DNA of 64,000 bases from Morchella semilibera (lineage: Eukaryota > Ascomycota > Pezizomycetes > Pezizales > Morchellaceae): positions 1,692,201 through 1,756,200 of the forward strand of contig CM018608.1 of the NCBI GenBank assembly GCA_009192285.1. Direction: 5' to 3'. Shown in pieces: positions 1-10,083 of the stretch. The notes under the pieces are model-generated. The model saw only the letters and a program-made list of their open reading frames with translations, made no database searches and had not been told where the DNA came from. Made by a program: the position numbers and the translations under genes. How positions within the stretch are numbered: position 1 is the stretch's first letter; each line of letters starts with the position of its first letter.

Positions 1-791
1 CCAGCGCCGCCCAAAGCCAACCACCCGCAAGCACCTCTCACCTGCCAGATGCTATAAGACCCGACACCACTGCGCCTAGCGTTACTAAAGCGCAAACAAC
101 AGAATCCGGACGCAAGCTCCAAGATCCCCCTCAATTTAGAGAAGCTTGGGAAATCAAAGAACTACTTGAAAGGAGTCGGGAAAATAAGGGCCTTCACTAC
201 CTAACAACCCCAAAACCGAAATCGCATACGATTTGGGTTATGTTAAAGGCCCTGTCTGACGTTACAGCTCAGATTAACTCGGAGGCAAGCCTCGGTGTCT
301 ATTCAATAGTTGCGGAGGGAGTTCTTGTGCTAGTATTTGGAGGTATGCATTTTCTTGCGTTAAACTATACTTTCGCTACCAAAATCGAAAGAACCTTATG
401 GATTGTTGCTTGTTCCGGTGTCCTCATTCTGCCAATGATTGTCATTTTCATCGTTATCTTTACCAGATATGAAAGAGAACTATTTCGTATCATATGGGTG
501 GTTCCTTTTGGTGCGATGGGGGATGACAACCTCCTGGTGTATGCCTTCAAGAGTATCCATGGGATATGCACCAGTAGAGCGGAGAAACACCGAGGAAGTC
601 AAGGGAGGGACCTCCTATATCATGTATGGGTCTTCTATCACTATATTCTGGTTTGGACATGTATTATTTTACTTATTACTGCTCTTTCACTTTCTCTTTT
701 TCTTACGGTGGAATCCTACATAAGTATGAGGTGTCCGCCTGAAGGGTCATTTGATACACCAAGGTGGAGTGACTGGTGGCCACATATATAG
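1..791 (+). CDS. Multi-pass membrane protein, 3' part of gene
   Basis: The frame is open from position 3 to the TAG at 789-791, so this is the C-terminal end of a gene that starts outside the window; the ATG at 240 is probably internal. The first ~75 residues are polar and Pro/Thr-rich, then a charged stretch (EAWEIKELLERSRENKG) leads into the membrane part. Three strongly hydrophobic segments are visible: around VLVLVFGGMHFLAL, LWIVACSGVLILPMIVIFIV and ILVWTCIILLITALSLSLFL. The tail after the last segment is short and ends in WSDWWPHI. I do not recognise a named family; similar short multi-pass proteins are common among fungal hypothetical proteins. Function unknown. It could have further introns upstream. 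Confidence 0.55.
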   Translation, partial: SAAQSQPPASTSHLPDAIRPDTTAPSVTKAQTTESGRKLQDPPQFREAWEIKELLERSRENKGLHYLTTPKPKSHTIWVMLKALSDVTAQINSEASLGVYSIVAEGVLVLVFGGMHFLALNYTFATKIERTLWIVACSGVLILPMIVIFIVIFTRYERELFRIIWVVPFGAMGDDNLLVYAFKSIHGICTSRAEKHRGSQGRDLLYHVWVFYHYILVWTCIILLITALSLSLFLTVESYISMRCPPEGSFDTPRWSDWWPHI

Positions 792-1707
792 AGAGCAATG
801 AAGCTAGATGTCAACTTTCATGCTAGATGGATATACTTCGGAAGGGTCTGATAGGAATTGAGAAATGATTTCTTATATATACGCTATCCCTCATTTTTGA
901 TACCTTGAAGTGACTTCTTCCCAATGGAGCAGACATTTAGTATCCAGAGATCTCTAAGCACGTACTAGGCAATGGTAGAGAGAATAAATACTTGAAATTT
1001 CCCCAAGCAACTATTTTGTGTTGAGGTATTTGGGCGCATTTAGGTGTTGTCAAACACCATGGGTACACGTACATCTAGCTAGAGAGAAGGCTGAGCAATG
1101 TACGTACGAGCAGACTATCTCGGGTGAACTGTTTGCTGGTATATATATACGCGCTCTGGTGGCGCCTGGCTGGGCCATCCACATGCAACGTCAATCCAGC
1201 CATTTATAGTCCCTTACAAAGATTCAATGACCGTCAAGTTTGATATCAAATTGACACCCCACATAGCCCCAAGCGCAGAATCTGTTCATAATTTCAGAAA
1301 CCAATAAATATGTATTTTGCCTTTCAGATTTTGTGTGGAAAACTGTCGGATCATTCTACGTATATTTAGCTGGCTAAACCTCCACTTCTTATATTCTGTA
1401 ATTCACCAGCATCAAACCTCTCAAGGTGATGGGTATGGTATTCTGCCAGCTAAACCTATCTTACAACCTCTCTCGTCCACGCAAGAGCACATTTCTATAT
1501 ATGGTGTGGCGCGTCTTGAAGATCGGTATTTCGGCTGGAACACTCTTGGCTACTCCGAATGCTTTTGAACCAATTAGAGCATTGTAATCCAGCCACTTTA
1601 TGGCAGGAAGCAACATCTTAGCCACAACTCTGTAATGAAGGGGTATAAATGGGTATAATAAGGTTCTATTTTACTAGGTCTTGGCGTTTTTTATATACAA
1701 AAACAGG

Positions 1708-1856
1708 TAAATGGCATTGTTAATAACCTTTCAACAAGACAAGATATCAAAAATCTATGAAGCCAAAATCTTTATCATACCTATACCTACAATTTGGCTT
1801 CATAGATTTTTGATATCCTGTACGTCTGGTTGAAAAGTTATTCGCAGTGCAATTTA
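1708..1856. repeat. Fold-back (MITE-like) inverted repeat
   Basis: The left arm 1708-1766 and the right arm 1794-1856 are inverted copies of one another over nearly 60 bp. The inner ~25 bp next to a loop of about 27 nt are perfect, and the outer part has a few substitutions and a small gap. Outer ends read TAAAT and ATTTA. There is no coding capacity. This is the structure of a small fold-back or MITE-type element; I could not identify a target duplication. Confidence 0.65.
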
Positions 1857-2186
1857 AGTCACCTTTAAGGTGTGCCGCACCATACCAGCTAGCACAAACC
1901 TACTAGCCCGAGATGGGCCAAGCGGACCTTGCGGGGCAGACTGCTATGCTGCCACATAGATGCTAATCTTTAAACCTATAGTAACCCCGGATCTCGTGCA
2001 TGTTATTTAAAGGGTTGCTAAGCCTACCCCCAGATCATTTTCTGCCTAGCTACACCAGCCACGTACCCCCGAACAACTCGAGGTTTGTTAGCGGGGTTGT
2101 ATACATGGAAGAATAGTTGTAACGTGAGTTTTGCCAGGTGGCATGCAAAACGCTGGTTTGTGAAACTGTAGTCCCCATTGTGGGTT

Positions 2187-2234
2187 GTCGTTACCATCAT
2201 ATGAGCATTAGTCGTTACCATCATATGAGCATTA
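2187..2234. repeat. 24-bp perfect tandem duplication
   Basis: The 24-bp unit beginning GTCGTTACCATCATATGAGC occurs twice head to tail with no mismatch, at 2187-2210 and 2211-2234. Isolated; no link to a gene seen. Confidence 0.8.
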
Positions 2235-3384
2235 GTAGGGTATCTCATCAACTTGAAAGTCGGCAGTGCTCGATATAACACTTCCAGACAAAGCTATAGC
2301 AGCGGAAGTGGATTAGTAATGTCAATCATATTTCATTGCAATAGAGAGTATTATAATTGACACTTTTAAAGTGACGGTTGCGGGAGGCAAAGTTGACTGT
2401 TCCTCTCAGTCACCTAATTAACCACATATAGAAGGTATGATAGGAGAAACTCCGCAGTTAAACAGGTCCTCACGCTTACTGTGAAATACCCTGGCAGGAT
2501 ATGAACTGCACACAGTATAATAAACATCTCTGGGTGTATCATACATCCCCACTTCAAAAAATTGACGGTTTCGGCAACCACCTTTTAGCGTGGCGAAGTG
2601 TAAATTGTCGGTTTTGACACTTGGTAAATACTCTCTAATTGGTCTAAAGATCTACATGTAGTTATATATACGTTATGGTGTTTTGTATATATATACCAGT
2701 AGTGGGATCTATTGACGTCATATATCCCTGTGTGGATCACCTTAGCGTTTGTTAATGCAGGAACGCCTTGGCAACAGATCCAGTGATACGATGATCACCG
2801 AATATATGTCTTTAAGAAGAAACGGTCGTCTCGCCACTCACACACGAGAAACTTTACATGGAGAAGCACGATAGCTCTGCGTGGTTACCAGGAACTATCG
2901 TTCTTCTGCAGACTTTCTCCAGGAGGTTAGATGCAATACCAGACAGAGGTGTCGGGCTTAGAAAAGATGAAAATCGCTTCCAAAAGAATGCTTAAAAGTA
3001 TGGAGAAAAGAAAGTTCGTATAGAATGAGGTTGGGGAAGCATGCCCGCTGGTATGACTTTGCCGAATTTCCTCTCGTCTTCAGTATTTGCCTAGCTACAC
3101 AGTGTCGATATCTAATCCTATCCACCCTAAAAAGCGCATCCTCGACAGCCTGTAGCCTCCAGCATCCATCATACCCGTAGCCATAGCCCTACGGTCGTGC
3201 CCTACCGCAGCCTTCCTTATACGGGAATAATGCTCCTACCTGCAGCTGTGCATTTCCCGTGTGGAGGGCGTTGCGGCTTGGCGTTGTCTTGGCTACTATT
3301 GTTTGGCAACCTCTTCCTCCACCCTCGGCATGCTTCTTCCCCCCTATGGTGCAATTTTGCGGTAAACCCCGTTGCTGTTCCGGT

Positions 3385-4215
3385 GAAAGAAGGGTTAATA
3401 TAAACTACCAGGGTGTTTAAGTAGACTTCCAAAGGGTTTACTTTACACTTGCTGAGGGTTTAAAGGTAAACCTTCAGGGAAATATGTAGATAAGTTATAA
3501 ACCACCAGGGAGTTTGAATAAACCACCAGGCGGTTCTATCTAAACCCCCCAGGAGTTTAAGTTGACATCGAGGTCTTGTTTTTGGGATATCAAATAAATA
3601 TATAAAATAACTATGTATTAAACTCCACACCTCCTACACTACACACCCCCCTACAATCAATGTAGTTACTAACCTCAGACTTTAGCCATCAGGCTATCAT
3701 CACGATTGATGACTTTCAACGGTATGTTTGGATATATATTCTTTAATTATACAAGCCAGAGTACGTATAAGAGCTTATTTTTGACATCAGGAAAAAAAGA
3801 AGAAAAAAATCGAGTGGGGACCAGCACGAGCCCTACCCCGGGCTCTTCTGGAGCTAGCTTGTACCTATCACTAAACTGTTACTGTTACTGTCACTAGTAC
3901 TGTAGGGCTTAAGTAAACTCCGCAGTGTTTAACTTCACTCCGCTGTAAGATGAAGCGTAGAGAATAACCAATTGTATTGATGATGATAATGAGGAGAAGA
4001 GGAAAAAACTCAGTCTTCTCCAGTATTAAGTACAGTCTACTCTAACTATCATAATGACAACATGTAGTGGCCCTCACTCTAGACTAGCCTCTTTCTATCA
4101 CGACAGGTACTTAGTTAGGGCTAGGGGTAGGTCCCCGCATCCGCGGTGTTTAACTAAGCTACCTCAAGGTTTAAATAAACTCCCACAGAGTTGAAAGTAA
4201 ACGGTTTAACTGATC
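3385..4215. repeat. Dispersed degenerate GTTTAA..TAAACYCC motif
   Basis: A loose ~20-25 bp motif combining GTTTAAR, TAAACY and CCAGGG recurs at about 3400-3560, 3905-3950 and 4145-4210. Spacing and sequence vary, so this looks like an old, eroded tandem array rather than a fresh satellite. Confidence 0.4.
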
Positions 4216-5270
4216 AATCTTGCCACTTTCTCGCTGGGATATTGGCCCTAATATCTCGGTCCAGCACATAAGGGGGCAGTAGTAAGGGCAAGATGTCCTA
4301 CTAAGTCATGTTGTGGAACCGGTTATCAGTCCTCTGAATATCTCATCAGCAAAAAGAGGCCTTCGCCGAGACAAAGCGGTGCGCCCAAAACCTGTCCCAT
4401 CGCTCCGAAATGTGAACATAAGGAATCCTATTGTATTGGGACTGTCGATATATTGCGTCAACAAATAAACCTTATTGCTTTACCTTAGAATCTACAAGCG
4501 ATAACTTGTAGTATCACGCCGAGTGTACATTATCATTCTTAGAGCTGGGACTGAAAAGACGATAAGTAAACCAATTTAGCCCTAATTGAGCTAATATAGC
4601 CCTAACTCTCCTAACCGAAAAGACGCCGCAAGTCTTGAAATGCGTAGGATCATAGAATATCACTCTTAAATCTCATACCACAAAAAACATATAATATCAA
4701 GCCTTAACATCATTGATATCAGCAGATGGTTGGTTTACTGCATACCAGCCGTAAATCCTTTTAATAAGAAATACTTTCTAGAAGTAAAAGAACTGACAGG
4801 AAGAAAATCCTTGATAGGTAAGACAAGACAGTTCCTTATCCTGGCTACACTAATACGCTCATAATCGTATCATTGTAGTTATTTCTCTTAATCAGATTTC
4901 CTAACTAGCCTAACCCGACACGGACGGAAGCCCCAAGGACACTGGCTCTTTGTTCTTAGAGCCTGCACAGAGATGAATAGAACTTCGGATATGCTCTCGG
5001 GCACCGTCGTGGGGGCCCGGGCGTACTTCCCCGTCGTGGAAAAAGTAGTTGGACAAGCTTTGGCACAATCACGACGTATAACTAGTAGCCATATAACCTC
5101 TTGTATGATTTTATTGAGGAAACCTGCCTAAAACCACTCCCCCAAAACTCCTTACGCCTCCACAGCGTGAACTAAAGGCCCTGGTCAGTTTTTCAGAACT
5201 ACAAAATCGTCAAACACTCCCCATCTTCGCCAAGCCACACCTCCCCTTCACTCTCACCTTGCCCTTTGGG

Positions 5271-5954
5271 CTAACCCCCCTTCTCCTCCAAGCCCGCCTC
5301 GACGCTATCGTCCACATCTTTCCTCCCTCTCTTTACGTACATCCTCCACCGATTCTCCCCTAGCACCCCCTTCTTACTCGAAAACATACTAAACCTGACC
5401 TTCCGGTACTGCACCGCATACACCTGTTCTCCCTCCGCATCCCACCCACTCCGCTGCACCGTATCCCCCTCATACCCGGCCTCAACCCCCATCATCTCCC
5501 CATCCGTCGCCGACCCCCGTAGCTCCCCGCGTCCACCACCATTCACCGTCACAGACGCATCAACGACAGTATGGTACCCAACCACCAAATACACGCTGTC
5601 CCCATGCTCGATGGCCTCCTGTAGGAACGCCCTCACCGCGCTATCACCACATGCCCTTGAAAACCAGGTCTCGCTGTTGTCCATGTAGTACGTGTATGCC
5701 TGCGTCGTAGATATGTCGATCCTCTCAGTCTGGGTGCGGTGGTAGCGAGCCCCGAGCATCTTTGCGAGGCGTGTGCGTAGTGTGAGAGTGCTTGAGGAGG
5801 AGGCAAAGGCCCGGTAGTTCTGCGGGCAGATAACGGGTTCGGGAGTGCCGGGCGGGTCATGGTAGCACTCGTGAGGGGAGTTGCGGTTAGTGAGGAGACG
5901 GCCGAGACGAATGGAGGGGAGCGGGAGGAGGGTGGGGGTGAAGCTGGTGATCAT
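5271..5954 (-). CDS. Hypothetical protein, 227 aa
   Basis: An uninterrupted ATG-initiated frame with clearly coding, GC-richer composition than its flanks. The N-terminal third contains a conserved-looking block, NYRAFASSSSTLTLRTRLAK, followed by a segment of mixed helix/strand character (AVRAFLQEAIEHGDSVYLVV) and a glycine-rich variable region. The C-terminal block EQVYAVQYRKVRFSMFSSKK resembles a motif I associate with an uncharacterised family in filamentous ascomycetes, but I cannot name that family. No signal peptide or membrane span is evident. No intron is needed. It stands alone; the nearest coding sequence is the CHAT pseudogene, diverging about 0.6 kb away. Function unknown. Confidence 0.6.
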   Translation of the reverse strand: MITSFTPTLLPLPSIRLGRLLTNRNSPHECYHDPPGTPEPVICPQNYRAFASSSSTLTLRTRLAKMLGARYHRTQTERIDISTTQAYTYYMDNSETWFSRACGDSAVRAFLQEAIEHGDSVYLVVGYHTVVDASVTVNGGGRGELRGSATDGEMMGVEAGYEGDTVQRSGWDAEGEQVYAVQYRKVRFSMFSSKKGVLGENRWRMYVKRGRKDVDDSVEAGLEEKGG

Positions 5955-8900
5955 TGGGAGTATTGATCTGAATTATCGTTATGGTACGTCCGGCGACTGT
6001 GGGGTTTGATGCTCAACAGAGGGATGATGGTGCGGCTTAAATACCACCGTGGAGAATCTATTCTCTGTGTCATGTTGCTGCGGGATTTCGATTCCACCTT
6101 GGAGCAAAGCCCGTAATCTGTAGCCGCGCACTCTGCGCACTCAAGGCTGTGTTGCTGCTGCCTCGTTATTCAATCCGTAGCCTTGGTCGTTGATCTTATC
6201 CGCGAGTAGGAGTTTGCTGATGGGGTCAGACCCAATCAAGATTGTTCCACTTGAAATACTGATATGTCACAACTAAGCTTATCACTGACAGATGTCGGAG
6301 GGGCCACTAAGGGATGCATCCTTTGGAATCAAAGGTCCGTCAATGAGACATTTTCCTAGACGCATTGTTTCCCGAGTTATATGTGTTTCATGCTGGGGCC
6401 TAGATGATCGGCATCAAGATTGCCAGCCATGCACGGCGGCTTCAGTCTCACCTTTATCTAACCCTCCCCCACTGGACTCTCTCCATGTCCTTATGTTCTA
6501 CTCTATCACCAATATTGATATTAATCTAGATCTAGTACTCTGACATCTACTGAATAAGCAATGGCATCCACCGACGCGACGCCCGCGCCGATCGCCACGA
6601 CAAGCAGAGCTATCCCTCTATAGACGCAACTTCGACCTCGATGCCACCCATAGATATGCCACCCATAGACATGGGCTCTCCGGCGGGCCACTCCTCAATG
6701 CCGGCACCGCCCCCGGATCCCCAAATAGTAATGGACCCCCCAACCGACGACCTCACCTACGTTAACCCTCAGCTGGAAGGAGCTCCCACGGCCCGCCACA
6801 CCCACATGTTGGAAGGGTTTATGGAATACAACCCCACCCCTAGTTCCCGTTGGTGTAAAGAATTATATATGATCCTCATGATGGAGAGCGAGAACATCCG
6901 ATTGGGTACCCACTGTATTTCAGACCTCCCAGAGCTCGCAAACCCTACCATAACGTATTCGTACCCCGTCATGATGGGCGGATCGAAGCGTGTTATTTCT
7001 TGTCGTACGGGTAGGAACCCAGAGTCAACAGCGAAAAGTACGTGGTGTGATGTGGACTGACAGCTGCAGGCCATGACGGAGAGCTGGCGGCGGGTAAAAT
7101 CGGAGAGGACTGGGAGGATTTGAAGGGGGTTGAGCTCCACATTGAGGTGGGTAAAGGCCAGGAAGATGCGGTGGACGATAGCGAGTATTACTCCACCACA
7201 CCAGCTGCTGTAGCGGTCAAGCAGGGTGGGGATCTTGGCGAGTCTGCGCAGTCCAATACATGCATGCCTGCAGGGCCCATCACACAGAAATCGAGCCTGC
7301 CAGCAGTCGAGCCCGCCGCAGAGAGCGCACCCACTGTCGAGGGCCAGCCTATATTCACATTACAGGTGTCAGACGCACCCCCACAAGACGCCCAAGACCC
7401 AACCGTAGTGCCCATGGACGGTCACACTTCCACCTACGATTTCTCTGTTTTCCAAGACCGCTCCTAGCAAACTCTTACCGTTGAGGAGGCCTCCAATGCT
7501 CTTTTCTCCACACCTCTTAGTCACCCACACCAGGCCTCGAACCTTTTCATACTCAGCCAACTTTTGCCTCTCCACTACAACCACACCAAGGACCAAGCAC
7601 ACCTAAACCAGGCGTTGCAACATTCCGAGTCTTCCCTCCGCCTCTTGCCTTCATGTCTTCGCCTGATACCCCTTATCAGCATCTGCCGGATCTTGAGCCT
7701 GCAAGGCAACCAGACCCGCGCGGACCTGATCCAGTCTGAAGGGTTAGCCATTCATATCGAGGGTAGGAGGGTCTTCACGTTGATGAGCTCTACCACACAG
7801 GAGGCGGTGCACCTAGAGACGGCGCACCTAGAGACGGCGATAACCTATATGGCCAAGGAACTAGCCACACAGAATGGAAGAGAAAGGGGCTTGCCCTTAC
7901 TGTTTTTAAGTTGTATGCATAATTATCGCTTCATAGCTACACGGGAGGCGGTGGATCTAGACATGGCTATTGAGTACCTGGCAGAGATGACGGTTATGGA
8001 TGCCGACCCAAAGCACCAGAGGATATTGGCAAGATATTACCTCACCCGCTACGACATCAGTAAAGCTTTGACGGATCTCGAGGCCGCTACGGCCGCTATA
8101 GAAGCTGCACTATCACATACCACAAGAAGCACCGTCTGTAGTGACGTTGTCCTCCGCGCCGAGGTGGCACATCAAAAGTGGCTGCATACTGACTGGAGGT
8201 ATCATTTAAGGCCGGCGATCAGTTGGTCAATAAACGCTGTCAGGTATCTTGACAACGAGGAAGATATATTGGCGGTATATGTAAGGCTCGGAGCTCAATT
8301 GCGTGGTTCTGCGCGCATAACAGGTGACCGCAAAAGCCTGAAGCTCGCAAAAGACCTTGCTTCTAGGGTCCTTAGTCGTCTGCCCGAGGGCCATGGGCTA
8401 CAGGGGGTGGTGGCAGAGGAACTGGCCAAACTGGAGTCTATGCTGTCTAGCGGTTACAGGAAGGATCCGATTACACATGTAGAGGCGGAACTAGAGGCTA
8501 TCGATCCAGAGGAGGATCCGGAGTTGTATATGGACCGCCTCGTAGTTCCCTCCGAAAACCTCGTGGAACGATTTGATCGCTTTGGGGACCCGGCGGACAT
8601 AACGTCCGCGTTGGAAAAGATTGAGATCGTTGTTGCTGCGACTGAGCCCATAGGTTGGCGCCATGTAGTGAATATGGATGCCTTATCTTGCTACCTGGTT
8701 CGGCGCTTCAATGCGCTGGGTGACCTGGCGGACCTCGACAGTGCAGTGGTGTATGGCGAGATGTGCTTGACTGCAGCGGCGGCCGCCCCAGAGAGTGATG
8801 GCATTCATCGTAACGTCATTCCCGTGTTCCAGTTTCATCTAGGCAGCACCTACTCCACAAGAAGTAAAAATAACAACTAGCTGTCGGATTTGGATAAAGC

Positions 8901-9534
8901 GCTAAACCTGGCTACGGTGGCATCGAAAGAGGTAGAGGAGAGTAATCCATTATATATCTCCGGCCTGAAATGCATAAGCGATCTGTATCTGCAAAGGTTC
9001 CTGAGGAGCGATGTGAAGAAAGATATCGACAGTGGTATTGCTATCGGGCAGAAGGCTTTGAAAGTGGCGTTGGGGACTGACGGGTATGATACGGATGAGG
9101 TAGCAGTCATTACGGGGAGCCTGTCCGAAATTTATAGGGCGCGGTACCTAGAGTTTAAGCATCATGAGGATATGACAGACTGGATGCGCTACAGTGAAGA
9201 GGCGCTGAGATTGATAGCAAGGGATCATCCGCGCTATACATGGTGTCTGGTCCTCCTCGGGAGCTGGCTATATACACTGTTTATGCTAGATACGAGAAAG
9301 ATTGAGGACATAGATAGGGGGACGGAATACCTGAAGACTGCACTCCAGATGAGGTTGAACGGATATCTGTTTCAGATGACAAAATCTCTCCTGTGTCGAA
9401 TGCAGGCGCTCCGGCCTGACCCAGACCTCACTAACATGGCACCGCTTGGGGCGGGTATTGAGGCGGGCTTGACGGCGATTGCGGCGTTACCACCGGGCAA
9501 AGCTCGGGCCTCTGCGCCGCTTAAGGACTGGATA

Positions 9535-10083
9535 GCATTCTCTACCACGCCAGGAAATGCATCATTTGATGCATTATCGACACATTGCCCATACAGAACC
9601 GAACATGGTAATGCATCCCTTGATGCATTACCTGTTGAGGGCTCTCCTAATCGGTATGCATGATACATTTTATGATGACTTTACTGTCTTACTAGGAAAA
9701 GCATCAGGAAATACATCAGGAAAAGCATCAGGAAAGTTGTTGAATAGCTATCAACTCGCTTAATAAGATCTATTACCATATGATTATTATATGAATTCAT
9801 GGCCTAGCTGGTAAGATATACATTCTCCCAGTGGAAGCACTCAGGTTCAACCCCCACACATAACTTTTTTATTTCCGGGTCCCTTTACCGATTGGAAAGT
9901 CGTTAAATGGGACTGGGATGCATTTAGGATGCATTTAGGATGCATTAGTTGATGCATTTAGGATGCATTAGTTGATGCATTTAGGATGCATTCGCCGATG
10001 CATTTAGGATTCATTAATTGCCAATTCAAAGGATACATTTTGAGATCCATTTGTGATGCATTACCTGCTGTGGTAGAGATTGC
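9535..10083. mobile_element. ~550-bp inverted-repeat insertion in the CHAT gene
   Basis: 30-bp ends at 9535-9564 and 10054-10083 are inverted copies with about four mismatches; both contain the core TCTACCAC..CAGGWAATGCATCA. Between them the TPR coding frame is lost and resumes outside. The inside is packed with GATGCATT palindromes (9555-9575, 9609-9631, then a run at 9916-10010 with the spacers TAG or AGTT) and a short GCATCAGGAAA repeat (9698-9737). No transposase is encoded, so this is a non-autonomous element. A target-site duplication is not clear, so the exact ends could be shifted by a few bases. Confidence 0.6.
9798..9872 (+). other. tRNA-like Pol III promoter boxes inside the insertion
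   Basis: TGGCCTAGCTGGTAAG (A-box-like, from 9799) is followed about 40 nt later by GGTTCAACCCC (B-box-like, from 9844) and then a run of T. The arms do not fold into a proper tRNA cloverleaf, so this is not called a tRNA gene; it may be a tRNA-derived piece of a SINE. Confidence 0.3.

Larger units (their letters stand above)
792..5270. other. Non-coding stretch with short repeats
   Basis: No ORF here has a recognisable domain or long coding run. It holds the fold-back at 1708-1856, the 24-bp tandem duplication at 2187-2234 and the degenerate GTTTAA/TAAAC motif family between 3385 and 4215. The rest is AT-rich intergenic sequence in which I see nothing else. Confidence 0.5.
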
